From the NCBI GenBank assembly GCA_047614005.1, contig JBLHIK010000004.1, positions 1 through 36,999 on the forward strand: a stretch of 36,999 bases of DNA. The letters run 5' to 3'. The position numbers and the translations under genes were made by a program. Numbering within the stretch: position 1 is the stretch's first letter; every line of letters starts with the position of its first letter. This DNA is from JBLHIK01 sp047614005 (GTDB lineage Bacteria > Patescibacteriota > Minisyncoccia > Phycocordibacterales > UBA1006). The notes beneath the pieces are model-generated. The model searched no databases and was not told where the DNA came from. It saw only the letters and a list, made by a program, of their open reading frames with translations. This document shows positions 15,619 to 24,284 of this stretch, piece after piece.

Positions 15619-15999
15619 TTAGTTGATAAAAGAAGGATCTTCCTCTAAATTATTTTTTATATCTTCTTTTATGTTTTTAGTTTCATTTGTGAATCTTTCT
15701 ATCGATTGAGTTTTTTCTTCCATTGCTTCGGATAAATCACGAGCTTTTTTATCATCGAAATTATCAGAACATAGTATTTCACTGTATCTCTCTTGTATTT
15801 GTTCTAGGTGTTTTTCTGTTCTAATTATTTGATCTTCTAATAATTTAATTTGTTTCAAAGACTCTACTATTGTGTCGCCTTTTAAATTATCATGTGCCGT
15901 CAATATATTATAAGCTGTATCTTTTCCGGCAGCAGCAAGTTCTTCTTTCGAAATGTCTACAAAAATATCTTTTTTCTTTGGAGAATTCTCTAAGCTCAT
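15619..15999 (-). CDS. Coiled-coil protein, middle gene of the pfkB operon
   Basis: 126 residues, acidic and helical. The N-terminal part is short (KKKDIFVDISKEELAAAG) and the rest is predicted coiled coil (VESLKQIKLLEDQIIRTEKHLEQIQ). Not recognised. It begins 1 bp after the kinase stop, so it is cotranscribed. With the following gene it forms a pair of small coiled-coil proteins. Confidence 0.75.
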   Translation of the reverse strand: MSLENSPKKKDIFVDISKEELAAAGKDTAYNILTAHDNLKGDTIVESLKQIKLLEDQIIRTEKHLEQIQERYSEILCSDNFDDKKARDLSEAMEEKTQSIERFTNETKNIKEDIKNNLEEDPSFIN

Positions 16000-16000
16000 A

Positions 16001-17011
16001 CTATATTTCTTTTATCTTGTAGTCCTCTGGTGCTTTTTCGAGCCATGTTTCAATTTCTTCTACAGATAAGAGCCCTTTTTGTGCACCGACGTGTTGAACA
16101 ACGTTCATTGAGTTTATCGGTGCTCGCATGAGTGCTTCTGATACAGACATTCCTTTTGCAAGAAAGCTGGTAAAAGCTGAAGAGAAAGAGTCTCCAGCTC
16201 CTGTGCGCTCTACTGGAGGAGCTGGGTCTGGATAAATAGGCATGTAATATGTTTTTTCTGTATATGAGTCGTATACGTATGCTCCATCAGTTCCATCAGT
16301 AATACATACTATCTTAGGACCATATGAGTGAACAATAGAGAGGAGTTCTTGTACATTAGTTGTTTTGTTTTCTGTGATCTTCTGCGCTTCTTGAACATTA
16401 CAGAAGAATACTTCAGATGCTTTATATATATCAGAGAGTTTTTCATGACCAAGGCTGATTTGATATGTTCCTGGCTGAAAAGCCATTTTAATATTATTTT
16501 CTTGTACCCAATCTGCGATATCAGAGTGATACTGCATGGAGTCTTCTCCTACTGAAGTAAAATATATCCATGAAGGAGTTTCTAAGTTTTTAATCTGTTC
16601 GGCAAGGTTATAAGTAAAATCTTCATGCTTGATGAGAATTGTGCGTTCAGCTTGAAAAGAAAGAATATAGTGATAATTCGTTTTTTTACCTTCTTCTATT
16701 GTGACAAAATCCGTTGAGACATTGTTTTCTTTGAGTGTTTCAAGACATTCTCGACCAAAGTCATCATTTCCTACATGACTCATAGAGGCTGAAGTGAGTC
16801 CAAGTCGTGACGCAGACACGGAAGCATTGGGTCCATTTCCAACAGCTTTTACTACATCTACTTTGTCATAAGGTATCTTGTCTCCAAAACGCATACAAAG
16901 TTCTTTTGTCTGAGTCTTCATATTTTCTTGTACGTGAGCGTCACTTAGTTTTATAAATGCATCGACAAGAATATCTCCTATTGATAAAAATTCAATCTTT
17001 TTCTTTTCCAT
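16001..17011 (-). CDS. PfkB-family carbohydrate kinase
   Basis: 336 residues. Ribokinase-like fold: VGNGPNASVSASRLG near residue 58 binds the sugar, and ERTGAGDSFSSAF near 268 holds the catalytic Asp and anion hole, both intact. The substrate cannot be read from sequence; candidates are ribose, fructose-phosphate or a nucleoside. Its neighbours across the divergent promoter are an inositol-monophosphatase-family gene, transaldolase and aldolase, which favours a role in sugar-phosphate interconversion. It heads an operon with two coiled-coil genes. Confidence 0.9.
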   Translation of the reverse strand: MEKKKIEFLSIGDILVDAFIKLSDAHVQENMKTQTKELCMRFGDKIPYDKVDVVKAVGNGPNASVSASRLGLTSASMSHVGNDDFGRECLETLKENNVSTDFVTIEEGKKTNYHYILSFQAERTILIKHEDFTYNLAEQIKNLETPSWIYFTSVGEDSMQYHSDIADWVQENNIKMAFQPGTYQISLGHEKLSDIYKASEVFFCNVQEAQKITENKTTNVQELLSIVHSYGPKIVCITDGTDGAYVYDSYTEKTYYMPIYPDPAPPVERTGAGDSFSSAFTSFLAKGMSVSEALMRAPINSMNVVQHVGAQKGLLSVEEIETWLEKAPEDYKIKEI

Positions 17012-17040
17012 AGTATTGTATATTGTTATATTATATTAGT

Positions 17041-17054
17041 GTTATAATTATAAC
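17041..17054. promoter_or_regulatory. Palindromic bidirectional -10 region
   Basis: GTTATAATTATAAC is a perfect 14-bp palindrome that contains TATAAT on both strands (17043-17048 plus, 17047-17052 minus). The plus box ends 8 nt before the ATG at 17057. On the minus strand it would leave about a 28-nt leader for the kinase gene, though a second box nearer 17011 is possible. Confidence 0.6.
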
Positions 17055-17056
17055 AT

Positions 17057-17806
17057 ATGATACAAATAGAAGATATTTCTCTTAAAGATATTGAAAAAAT
17101 TATATGTAGTACAAAGACGTTTTTTAATTCACCTGTTTCTTCTATAGAGCAAAAAAATGATACTTCTTATGTAACAGAGTGTGATAAAAACATAGAATCT
17201 TTTTTGATAGAGAAGCTCACTGTTCTTTTTCCTAGTATTCCATTTCTTTCAGAAGAAACAAATGCAGATACAAATATAGAAAAAGGTTTTGCTTGGTGCA
17301 TAGATCCTATTGATGGCACTCATAATTTTATACAAGGTATTCCTTTCTTCTGTGTATCTGTGGGATTACTTTATAATGGTGAGTCTGTCTTAGGTTGTGT
17401 GTATGACCCCATGCGTAATGAACTTTTCTCAGCAAAGAAAGGCGAAGGGTTTTTCTTTCAAGGGGAAGTGTATGACAATAATATAAAATATCAGAAAGAA
17501 TATTATATGTTTTCGACTGCTCGAGCTCAGAATAGATATATGGATGAGAATGAAGTTTGTAGAAAGCTACAAACTTCAAAAAAACAATACAAATATCGCC
17601 GATTTTGTTCATGTGCTCTTGAGCTCGCATATGTTGCTATTGGTCGCTTAGATGCTCTGTTTATTTTAGGAAATAGTCATTGGGACTATGCTGCAGCAGA
17701 ATGTATTTTGAAAGAAGCTGGTGGAATAAAAGAAACATTATCTGATTCTGATTATCTTTGTACTTATAATCAAAGCATAAAAGATGATATAATAAAATTA
17801 TTATAA
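17057..17806 (+). CDS. Inositol-monophosphatase-family phosphatase
   Basis: 249 residues. Metal-binding motifs are complete: EE at 66-67, DPIDGT at 83-88, and WDYAAAECILKEAGG near the C-terminus. The family includes inositol monophosphatase, fructose-1,6-bisphosphatase and PAP phosphatase; the substrate is not decidable here. Being next to aldolase and transaldolase genes, fructose-bisphosphatase activity is a reasonable hypothesis. The gene leads into transaldolase with 14 bp between. Confidence 0.92.
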   Translation: MIQIEDISLKDIEKIICSTKTFFNSPVSSIEQKNDTSYVTECDKNIESFLIEKLTVLFPSIPFLSEETNADTNIEKGFAWCIDPIDGTHNFIQGIPFFCVSVGLLYNGESVLGCVYDPMRNELFSAKKGEGFFFQGEVYDNNIKYQKEYYMFSTARAQNRYMDENEVCRKLQTSKKQYKYRRFCSCALELAYVAIGRLDALFILGNSHWDYAAAECILKEAGGIKETLSDSDYLCTYNQSIKDDIIKLL

Positions 17807-17820
17807 AATAATACATATAT

Positions 17821-18648
17821 ATGACTAAAATATTTCTCGATAGTGGTAGCCCAAAACATACAAAAGAAACTCTCAGTCACGTATATCTTGACGGACAAAC
17901 TACCAATCCTTCATTATTTGCAAAACATCCCAAAGCACAAGAGTGTCTGCAGGATGGTGTTACTTGCAATAATGATGATTTGTTAAAAATATATAAAGAT
18001 ATAATTTTAGAAATATACGAACTTATTCCCGAGGGTGATATATCTGTAGAGGTATACGCAGACAGTACTACGAGCGCACAGGATATGATAGACCAAGCCG
18101 AAGTAATAAAGACTTGGATACCAAATCCTTTTATAAAACTACCTATTACTCAAGAAGGTTTGAAAGCAGCACATATTCTTTCATCTGAAGGAGTAAATAT
18201 AAATATGACATTATGCTTTAGTCAGGAGCAGGCTATGGCAGTACATTCTGCTACAAAGGGTTCTACTGGAAAAGTGTTTGTATCTCCTTTTATCGGTAGA
18301 CTTGATGATAAGGGTGTTCGAGGTATAGACTTGATAGAGCACATACTGGCAGACTATCAAAAGATAGATAGCCATGTGTCTGTTTTAGCAGCATCGGTCC
18401 GCTCTCTTGAACATATGCAACAAATATTTGAACTTAATACCGATATCGTAACCGCTTCCAAAGATCTTATCGTAAAATGGGTTCAATTAGAGGACAATAT
18501 AGAAATGACAGAAGAAGAACAAACTGCAATAGAATATAAAGAGCTAGAGGTACATGAAGACTGGACACAATACAACATCTCTCATGAACTTACTGATGTT
18601 GGATTGCAGAAATTTGCAGATGATTGGAATAAGCTAATTAAACAATAA
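17821..18648 (+). CDS. tal: Transaldolase-family protein
   Basis: 275 residues. TTNPSL (27-32), VEVYADS (76-82), FIKLP with the Schiff-base Lys106, NINMTLCFS (126-134) and SPFIGRLDD (155-163) follow the order of class I transaldolases. It transfers dihydroxyacetone units between sugar phosphates. It is somewhat shorter than classical TalB and closer to the short family, with a C-terminal extension of about 50 residues. It is 1 bp from the aldolase gene, so cotranscribed. Confidence 0.92.
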   Translation: MTKIFLDSGSPKHTKETLSHVYLDGQTTNPSLFAKHPKAQECLQDGVTCNNDDLLKIYKDIILEIYELIPEGDISVEVYADSTTSAQDMIDQAEVIKTWIPNPFIKLPITQEGLKAAHILSSEGVNINMTLCFSQEQAMAVHSATKGSTGKVFVSPFIGRLDDKGVRGIDLIEHILADYQKIDSHVSVLAASVRSLEHMQQIFELNTDIVTASKDLIVKWVQLEDNIEMTEEEQTAIEYKELEVHEDWTQYNISHELTDVGLQKFADDWNKLIKQ

Positions 18649-18649
18649 T

Positions 18650-19522
18650 ATGAAAAATCTTCGAGAATATATAGAACAAGCAGAAAAAGAAAAGAGAGCA
18701 ATAGCTCATTTAAATATAAGTACTATTGATATGCTTTACGGTTGTGTGGATGCATTATCTGAATTACGAACTTCATCAGGTTTAGATATACCTTTAATAA
18801 TAGGAGTTTCTGAAGGAGAAAGAAAACATATGGGTTTGCGTGTCATACGAAGTATTATTGATACGATTAAAGAAGAAAGAAATATTCCTTTATTTTTAAA
18901 TGCTGATCATACAGGGACAGTGCAAGGTTGCAAAGATGCAATAGATGCTGGTTTTGATATGGTGATATATGACAATGTTAAAGCTTCTTTTGAAGATAAT
19001 GTTGCAGGTGCTAGAGAAGTGGTTGCGTATGTAAAAGAAACAAAAAAAGATTGTGTTATTGAAGCTGAGTTAGGATTTATTGGTTCAGGTTCTGTGATGA
19101 AAGATACTATGCCAGAAGGTGTATCATCTGAAAATATGACTCATCCAGACGAAGCACAGAAATACGTTGAAGAAAGTGGAGTGGATATGCTTGCTCCTTC
19201 AGTAGGTACCGTGCATGGTATCGTAAAAACAGGAAACCCTTCTCTGGATGCAGAGCGTGTTTTACAGATACGTAATACATGTGGTGCTCCTTTAGTATTG
19301 CATGGTGGCTCTGGTTCTACGGATGAAGATTTTTTAGCTGTTATTGAAGCAGGAATATCAGTAATACATATTTCTACAGAGATTCGAAAAGCGTATTTTG
19401 ATGCTCTGAAAGAAAATGTAAATACTACTGAAAGTATATCTCCTTATCGCTATCTTGCTCCTGTTCGACTAGCTGTAACTCAAAAAGCAAAAGAACGTAT
19501 TGCTCTTTTTTGGAAAATGTAA
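18650..19522 (+). CDS. fba: Class II fructose-bisphosphate aldolase family
   Basis: 290 residues. NADHT (84-88, catalytic Asp86 and zinc His87), EAELGFIG (138-145), GTVHG (186-190, zinc His189) and LVLHGGSG (215-222, zinc His218) are all present. It would cleave or form fructose-1,6-bisphosphate, though tagatose-type or other specificities within the family cannot be excluded. It ends the IMPase-transaldolase-aldolase operon with a strong terminator. Confidence 0.93.
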   Translation: MKNLREYIEQAEKEKRAIAHLNISTIDMLYGCVDALSELRTSSGLDIPLIIGVSEGERKHMGLRVIRSIIDTIKEERNIPLFLNADHTGTVQGCKDAIDAGFDMVIYDNVKASFEDNVAGAREVVAYVKETKKDCVIEAELGFIGSGSVMKDTMPEGVSSENMTHPDEAQKYVEESGVDMLAPSVGTVHGIVKTGNPSLDAERVLQIRNTCGAPLVLHGGSGSTDEDFLAVIEAGISVIHISTEIRKAYFDALKENVNTTESISPYRYLAPVRLAVTQKAKERIALFWKM

Positions 19523-19533
19523 AATAAAATAAG

Positions 19534-19568
19534 AAAAAACCCAAGCTTAGAAGCTTGGGGTTTTTTTT
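19534..19568 (+). terminator. Terminator after fba
   Basis: CCCAAGCTT pairs with AAGCTTGGG around AG, flanked by A and T runs. Confidence 0.92.
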
Positions 19569-19593
19569 ATTTGAATACTACTAATTTTTTGCT

Positions 19594-20856
19594 TTATATA
19601 TTTTCAGCTGAGTGTGTTCCTGCTATCCATCCTGTTGTCCAGCAGAGTTGGAGAGAATACCCACCTGAAGGTCTGTTGATGTTGAGGATGTCTCCCAAAA
19701 GATAGAGATTGTCATGTTTTGCGCTTTGCATGGTTTTGAAATTTACTTCTGAAAGCAAGACTCCTCCATCTGCAATAACTGCTTTGTCATATCCAAGAGT
19801 TCCAGATATATTAAATCGCAAGTCTTTGAGCTTGTGAGTGATAGCTCGACGCATTTCTTTTGTAATAGAATTTCCTTTTGTATTTGGTTCGAGGCCTGGT
19901 ATTCGCTTCATGATAGCTTCTGATATTTTCTTATGAATGATATCTGGAAGTATGTTTTTTAATTCTTTATTATTCGCATCGAGAAGTTTCTGAAGTCTTT
20001 TGTCGAGATCTGTGAATTCTGTATCGGGGAAAAAATCCAATGAAGCATCGACGTCTCCTTGTTCAAGAAGTTCCCGTACTTCATATGAAGAGTTGAGGAC
20101 AAGTGGTCCTGAAATACCAAAATGAGTAAAAAGGATCTTACCAAGTTTTTTTACATGAACTTTATCGTTTTGTATAAAAGAGAGTCTGAGGAAAGACCAT
20201 GTTGTTCCAGAAAGGTTTTTCACCCATTCTTCGTTGCTTGTGAGAGGTACTACGTTTGGATTAGGGCTACTCACTGTATGTCCAAGCTCTTTGAGAAATT
20301 TAAAACCATCTCCTGTAGAGCCTGTCTCTGGTGCTGCAAAACCTCCTGTTGCAAGTATGAATTTTTTACCAAAAAAACGTCCATGTGGAGTATAGACAGA
20401 CTGAATGTTTTTCTTTTCGTTGCTCTGTATTTTTACTACAGGGTTTTGTATATAAACATCAACTTTCCCTTTTCTAATATATTTTTCAAGAACGCGATAT
20501 ACATCGTATGCTCTTTGGGTGTGAGGAAAGGCTCTTTTTTTTGCCTCTACCACAAGAGGAAGGTCTCTTGACTCAAAGAAGTCAAAAGTATCTTTACTTG
20601 AGAATTGTGAAAAAGGGGAGTAGAGAAAGTTCTTTGCTTGCGGAAACTTTTCAAGAAATACTTTTATATCAAATTCAGCATTGGTTATGTTGCATCTACC
20701 ACCTCCTGTGATCTTGAGTTTTTTTCCAAGTTCGTCATTTTTTTCGAGGATACATACTGAAGCGCCCATCTCAGCCGCGCGTCCAGCAGCTATCATTCCT
20801 GATGAACCTCCTCCTATGACAATGACATCATATTCTGTTTTAGGGTTTTTTGACAT
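19594..20856 (-). CDS. HI0933/BaiN-type FAD-dependent oxidoreductase
   Basis: 420 residues from the ATG at 20856 (MSKNPKTEYD). The extra 12 codons upstream (from 20892) are hydrophobic and cross the promoter region, so they are rejected. The FAD site DVIVIGGGSSGMIAAGRAAEMGASV is at the N-terminus, the GGGRCNITN motif follows near residue 50, and GGYSLQLCWTTGWIAG closes the protein. Family members are flavoproteins, with proposed roles in reduction of diverse substrates; the physiological reaction is not settled. Monocistronic, divergent from alr. Confidence 0.9.
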   Translation of the reverse strand: MSKNPKTEYDVIVIGGGSSGMIAAGRAAEMGASVCILEKNDELGKKLKITGGGRCNITNAEFDIKVFLEKFPQAKNFLYSPFSQFSSKDTFDFFESRDLPLVVEAKKRAFPHTQRAYDVYRVLEKYIRKGKVDVYIQNPVVKIQSNEKKNIQSVYTPHGRFFGKKFILATGGFAAPETGSTGDGFKFLKELGHTVSSPNPNVVPLTSNEEWVKNLSGTTWSFLRLSFIQNDKVHVKKLGKILFTHFGISGPLVLNSSYEVRELLEQGDVDASLDFFPDTEFTDLDKRLQKLLDANNKELKNILPDIIHKKISEAIMKRIPGLEPNTKGNSITKEMRRAITHKLKDLRFNISGTLGYDKAVIADGGVLLSEVNFKTMQSAKHDNLYLLGDILNINRPSGGYSLQLCWTTGWIAGTHSAENI

Positions 20857-20936
20857 AGGCACTATAATGCAATAAAAAAATATAAATTGCAAGGATTATT
20901 CTTGAATTAATATATATGAGTTTATATGCAGTCTGA

Positions 20937-20942
20937 TATACT
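20937..20942 (+). promoter_or_regulatory. -10 box of alr
   Basis: TATACT, 6 nt before the ATG at 20949. Confidence 0.55.
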
Positions 20943-20948
20943 TGTATT

Positions 20949-22130
20949 ATGCCGTACTCACATAATCTTAAAAAAGAACAAATGCTTACTTGGATTGAGA
21001 TTTCAAAAAGTGCTTTTATCTCCAATGTTCAAACTTTTAGAAAGCTTATAGGAAAAGACCTCCTGCTTGCTCCTGTTGTAAAGGCCAATGCTTATGGGCA
21101 TGGTACTGTAGTATCAGGACTGATTCTAGAAGAAGCAGGAGTAGATTATCTATGTATTAACTCTCTTTCTGAAGCAAAAGCTCTGAGGCAAGCTGGTATC
21201 TCTCTTCCTCTTTATGTGTTGGGATATATAGCTCAAGCACGCCTGAATGAAGTGCTTGAGTGGAATATTGAGCCTGTTGTATATAATACTGAAACACTTT
21301 ATATCTTGGGAAAGCTTTCAAATGAGAAAAAACAAAAAGTATATATACATATTAAGATAGAAACAGGAACCAATAGACAAGGAATAAATATAGATGATAT
21401 AGATGAATTTCTTGATGTGATTGAGACATATCCATTTCTTGAAGTTCGCGCCATTGCTACTCATCTGGCAAGTGTAGAAGATGGTACAAACCGTGCCTAT
21501 ATGGATATGCAGCTGGCTCTTTTTGATGCAGCCTATGAGAAAATGAAAAAAAGAGGAATAGAATGTCTGCGTCACTGCGCCAATGCTGCTAGTACTATGC
21601 TCTTTCCTGAAACGCACTTTGATATGGTTCGTCCTGGTGTGAGTATATATGGTATTTGGCCCTCAGTAAAAGTGCGTGCTGCTGTACATCATCTTGAAAA
21701 AGGTAAAGATATAAGACTCAAAGAAGTACTGTCTTGGAAAAGTAGAATTGCTCAAATCAAAAAAATACCTGAAGGTTCTGCAGTAGGATATGGATGCTCC
21801 GAGATCGTTAAAAGAGATACTGTGTTGGGTATTGTTCCTACTGGATATTATGATGGGTATGATAGAAATCTAGGGGGGAAAGCACACGTACTTGTAAATG
21901 GGGTAAAAGCTCCTTTAGTAGGAAGGGTATGTATGAATGTGATAATGGTTGATATTACAGATGTTTCAGATGTAAAAATAGAAAATGAAGTAGTGCTTAT
22001 GGGTGCTTCGGGTAGTGAACGTATTACCTCAGAAGATATGGCGAGGTGGATGGATAGAATAGAATATGAAGTACCTACACGTATTGGAGTGGGAGTAGAT
22101 GGAAGTATTCCTCGAATAATTGTTGAATAA
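20949..22130 (+). CDS. alr: Alanine racemase
   Basis: 393 residues. It makes D-alanine for peptidoglycan. The PLP-binding motif VVKANAYGHG holds Lys45; the second catalytic residue is Tyr281 in VGYGCSE; GRVCMNVIMVDIT marks the C-terminal barrel. All are intact. It suggests that this organism builds or remodels its own wall precursors. The -10 box supports the first ATG (20949), though an internal ATG at 20982 is closer to the usual family start. Confidence 0.95.
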   Translation: MPYSHNLKKEQMLTWIEISKSAFISNVQTFRKLIGKDLLLAPVVKANAYGHGTVVSGLILEEAGVDYLCINSLSEAKALRQAGISLPLYVLGYIAQARLNEVLEWNIEPVVYNTETLYILGKLSNEKKQKVYIHIKIETGTNRQGINIDDIDEFLDVIETYPFLEVRAIATHLASVEDGTNRAYMDMQLALFDAAYEKMKKRGIECLRHCANAASTMLFPETHFDMVRPGVSIYGIWPSVKVRAAVHHLEKGKDIRLKEVLSWKSRIAQIKKIPEGSAVGYGCSEIVKRDTVLGIVPTGYYDGYDRNLGGKAHVLVNGVKAPLVGRVCMNVIMVDITDVSDVKIENEVVLMGASGSERITSEDMARWMDRIEYEVPTRIGVGVDGSIPRIIVE

Positions 22131-22161
22131 AAAAACTCAAGCATATTGCTTGAGTTTTTTT
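22129..22161. terminator. Bidirectional terminator between alr and the LOG gene
   Basis: A perfect 15-bp stem (22129-22143 with 22147-22161), with A7 and T7 arms, so it can stop transcription from both convergent genes. Confidence 0.93.
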
Positions 22162-22163
22162 GA

Positions 22164-22814
22164 TTATCGATTTCGATTAGGTGCGTTTTTGATAATCTCC
22201 ATGACTTCGTCAAGGTCATCAGATATTGTGTAGAGTTCAAGGTCTTCAGGACTTATAGTCTTGTTGTCTTCTAGTAGAGTTTTCTTTATAAAGTCATCGA
22301 GAGGTTGCCAGTATTCACTTCCCATAAGCACTACAGGTACGGGAGGTATCTTCTTTGTTTGAATAAGAGTAATCATTTCAAAGAGTTCATCAAGTGTTCC
22401 AAATCCTCCTGGAAAATATATATATGCTTCTGCTCCATAACTCATAAGAACTTTTCGAATATAGAAATGATCAAAGGTATAAGAGTCGGTAGTATAAGGG
22501 TTTAGTATCTGTTCAAAAGGAAGTTTTATATTGAAACCCACAGACTCTCCGTCAGCTTCGTAGGCTCCTCTGTTTCCTGCTTCCATTATACCTCCTCCTC
22601 CTCCTGTGACTACGGCATAGTCGAGCTCAGTCGCTACTCTCGATGCAAGAGAGCGTGCCATTTCATAATACTTGTTTCCTTCTTTGAAACGAGCGGATCC
22701 CCAAAAAGTTACTGATTTTTCCCAAGATGGGTTTTCAAATATCTTTTCAAAGCCTCCTTTAAATTCATCTTCTATGTGGTCGAGCATGTACTCTAAATAT
22801 TCTTTATTATTCAT
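22164..22814 (-). CDS. LOG-family protein (TIGR00730 Rossmann fold)
   Basis: 216 residues. GGGGGIMEAGNRGA and PGGFGTLDELFE are the signature of the LOG/lysine-decarboxylase-like family, whose characterised members are cytokinin-activating phosphoribohydrolases acting on nucleoside monophosphates. The bacterial function of many members is uncertain. The start has a TACAAT box 7 nt upstream. Confidence 0.92.
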   Translation of the reverse strand: MNNKEYLEYMLDHIEDEFKGGFEKIFENPSWEKSVTFWGSARFKEGNKYYEMARSLASRVATELDYAVVTGGGGGIMEAGNRGAYEADGESVGFNIKLPFEQILNPYTTDSYTFDHFYIRKVLMSYGAEAYIYFPGGFGTLDELFEMITLIQTKKIPPVPVVLMGSEYWQPLDDFIKKTLLEDNKTISPEDLELYTISDDLDEVMEIIKNAPNRNR

Positions 22815-22821
22815 AGAATAG

Positions 22822-22827
22822 ATTGTA
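22822..22827 (-). promoter_or_regulatory. -10 box of the LOG gene
   Basis: TACAAT on the minus strand, 7 nt from the ATG at 22814. Confidence 0.45.
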
Positions 22828-22844
22828 TCATAAAAAACAGTTAT

Positions 22845-22884
22845 TAAAAAAATGCTCTCTTGTAAAATGAATCACAAGAGAGCG
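22845..22884 (-). terminator. Terminator of the secreted orphan gene
   Basis: GCTCTCTTGT (22854-22863) pairs perfectly with ACAAGAGAGC (22874-22883); on the minus strand a run of T follows. Confidence 0.88.
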
Positions 22885-22902
22885 TTATGTGCTTTATACT
22901 AT

Positions 22903-23451
22903 TTATAATAAATAGATATGAAGGCTTTTTTCAAAAAGGCCATTGATATAAATATCAATATGTTGTCCTTCTAGAAAATTGATATTCGGATGTGCTTTTT
23001 TGAAAGGTATTCCTTTGCCACTATCTCCTCCAATAGTTGTAAACTTAGTATTACTTTTTACTGTAATACTAGGCTTACCTTTTTTTATTGAAGAAAATTG
23101 AAAATAATCCTCAAAGACAAAACCAGTAATCACTTCATTGTTTACTCTCACTTCGATGTAATGCTTGTCTTTTAATAAGCTTAGTTTATCGATGTATTCT
23201 GAGAGATTTTGTATTGTTGTTCCTGTGCTTTTTACAAACTCACTATAAGTGCCATTGTTCTCAGGAGCGCCATAGGTAAGTTTTTGTCCTATTCCTGTAA
23301 TACTTAGCTCTGGTGGGGCGTATTTTAATTCTGTACTGTCCAGATTAAAAGTAATACTAATATGTTTATTTTGAGCATAAAGATTTGAAGAAGTCGTTGT
23401 AATAACAAAAAGCATGCTTAGTATTACAATAAGAAATTTTGAATTTTTCAT
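22903..23451 (-). CDS. Secreted orphan protein
   Basis: 182 residues. A signal peptide of about 26 residues ends LYA-QNKH, with Gln at +1 as in the 619 and 30425 products. The mature part (about 156 residues) has alternating beta-type segments and no cysteines or recognisable family. Start ATGAAA. It has a textbook promoter and a leader of about 25-30 nt, and its own terminator: an independent unit. Surface exposure is likely; function unknown. Confidence 0.8.
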   Translation of the reverse strand: MKNSKFLIVILSMLFVITTTSSNLYAQNKHISITFNLDSTELKYAPPELSITGIGQKLTYGAPENNGTYSEFVKSTGTTIQNLSEYIDKLSLLKDKHYIEVRVNNEVITGFVFEDYFQFSSIKKGKPSITVKSNTKFTTIGGDSGKGIPFKKAHPNINFLEGQHIDIYINGLFEKSLHIYLL

Positions 23452-23482
23452 GGTATATCTTTTTAGTTAAGGTACTAAAAAA

Positions 23483-23511
23483 AGTATAGTACTTAAGATA
23501 GTAATCGTCAA
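23483..23511 (-). promoter_or_regulatory. Sigma-70-type promoter of the secreted orphan
   Basis: On the minus strand TTGACG, exactly 17 nt, then TATACT. The start is predicted about 25-30 nt before the ATG at 23451. Confidence 0.75.
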
Positions 23512-23538
23512 GGAGTAGAGATATAAGTGTAAAAGATA

Positions 23539-23544
23539 TATACT
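23539..23544 (+). promoter_or_regulatory. -10 box of rsmI
   Basis: TATACT, 7 nt before the ATG at 23552. Confidence 0.55.
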
Positions 23545-23551
23545 CTATGTA

Positions 23552-24277
23552 ATGGAATATATATCAGAAGAATCATATGGAATATTGTATATAGTCGCGA
23601 CACCCATTGGGAACTTAGGTGATGTAACTTTTCGTGCTATAGAGACACTGAAGAGCGTTGACCTGATATTGGCTGAAGATACTCGAGTGACTCGCAAGCT
23701 CTGTAATCATTTTGATATTTCAAAACCATTGCAGTCATATAGAAGTCAAACAGAAACAGATTATGTGCATAAAAAAATACAAGAACGTCTCATGAATGGA
23801 GAAAATATTGCTCTTGTGTCAGATGCAGGAACTCCAGGTATTTCAGATCCTGGTTCGCGTCTCGTTCAATATATTCGAGAACATAATCCTCAGATTGTAA
23901 TAATACCTATTGGTGGCATATCTGCTGTAACTACTCTTCTCTCTGCTAGTGGTGTTGATACTCATAATTTTGTTTTTCTTGGATTTGCTCCTGCTAAAAA
24001 AGGACGAAAGACTTTTTTTGAAAAATTAGGTAATTATAATATGACTACAGTTCTCTATGAATCAGTGCATCGCATTGAGAAATTTCTACACTCATTGGAC
24101 GATCTTTATAAAGATTCTTATATTGTAGTAGGAAGAGAGCTGACAAAAATGCATGAGCAAATTGTAACAGGAACACCTGCTGACTTGCTGGAATATTTTG
24201 AAAATCATCCCGACAAGGTGAGAGGGGAGTTCGTAATATTGTTTACGAACAGGCCTACTAGTAAAAATAAGATATAA
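23552..24277 (+). CDS. rsmI: 16S rRNA 2'-O-ribose C1402 methyltransferase
   Basis: 241 residues. SAM-dependent tetrapyrrole-methylase fold: LYIVATPIGNLGDVTFRAIETL at the N-terminus, AEDTRVTRKL, and SDAGTPGISDPGSRLV are the RsmI signatures. It methylates C1402 in the ribosomal P-site region. The C-terminal extension of longer homologues is absent, as often in reduced genomes. The next gene has its own -10 box inside the 7-bp gap region. Confidence 0.95.
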   Translation: MEYISEESYGILYIVATPIGNLGDVTFRAIETLKSVDLILAEDTRVTRKLCNHFDISKPLQSYRSQTETDYVHKKIQERLMNGENIALVSDAGTPGISDPGSRLVQYIREHNPQIVIIPIGGISAVTTLLSASGVDTHNFVFLGFAPAKKGRKTFFEKLGNYNMTTVLYESVHRIEKFLHSLDDLYKDSYIVVGRELTKMHEQIVTGTPADLLEYFENHPDKVRGEFVILFTNRPTSKNKI

Positions 24278-24278
24278 T
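24273..24278 (+). promoter_or_regulatory. -10 box of the 24285 gene
   Basis: TATAAT, overlapping the rsmI stop codon and 6 nt before the ATG at 24285. Confidence 0.55.
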
Positions 24279-24284
24279 ACCTCT

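Noticed and set aside
20122..20571. 149-codon open frame opposite the FAD oxidoreductase gene
   Set aside because: The opposite strand encodes a complete HI0933-family protein; this frame shows no motif or promoter.
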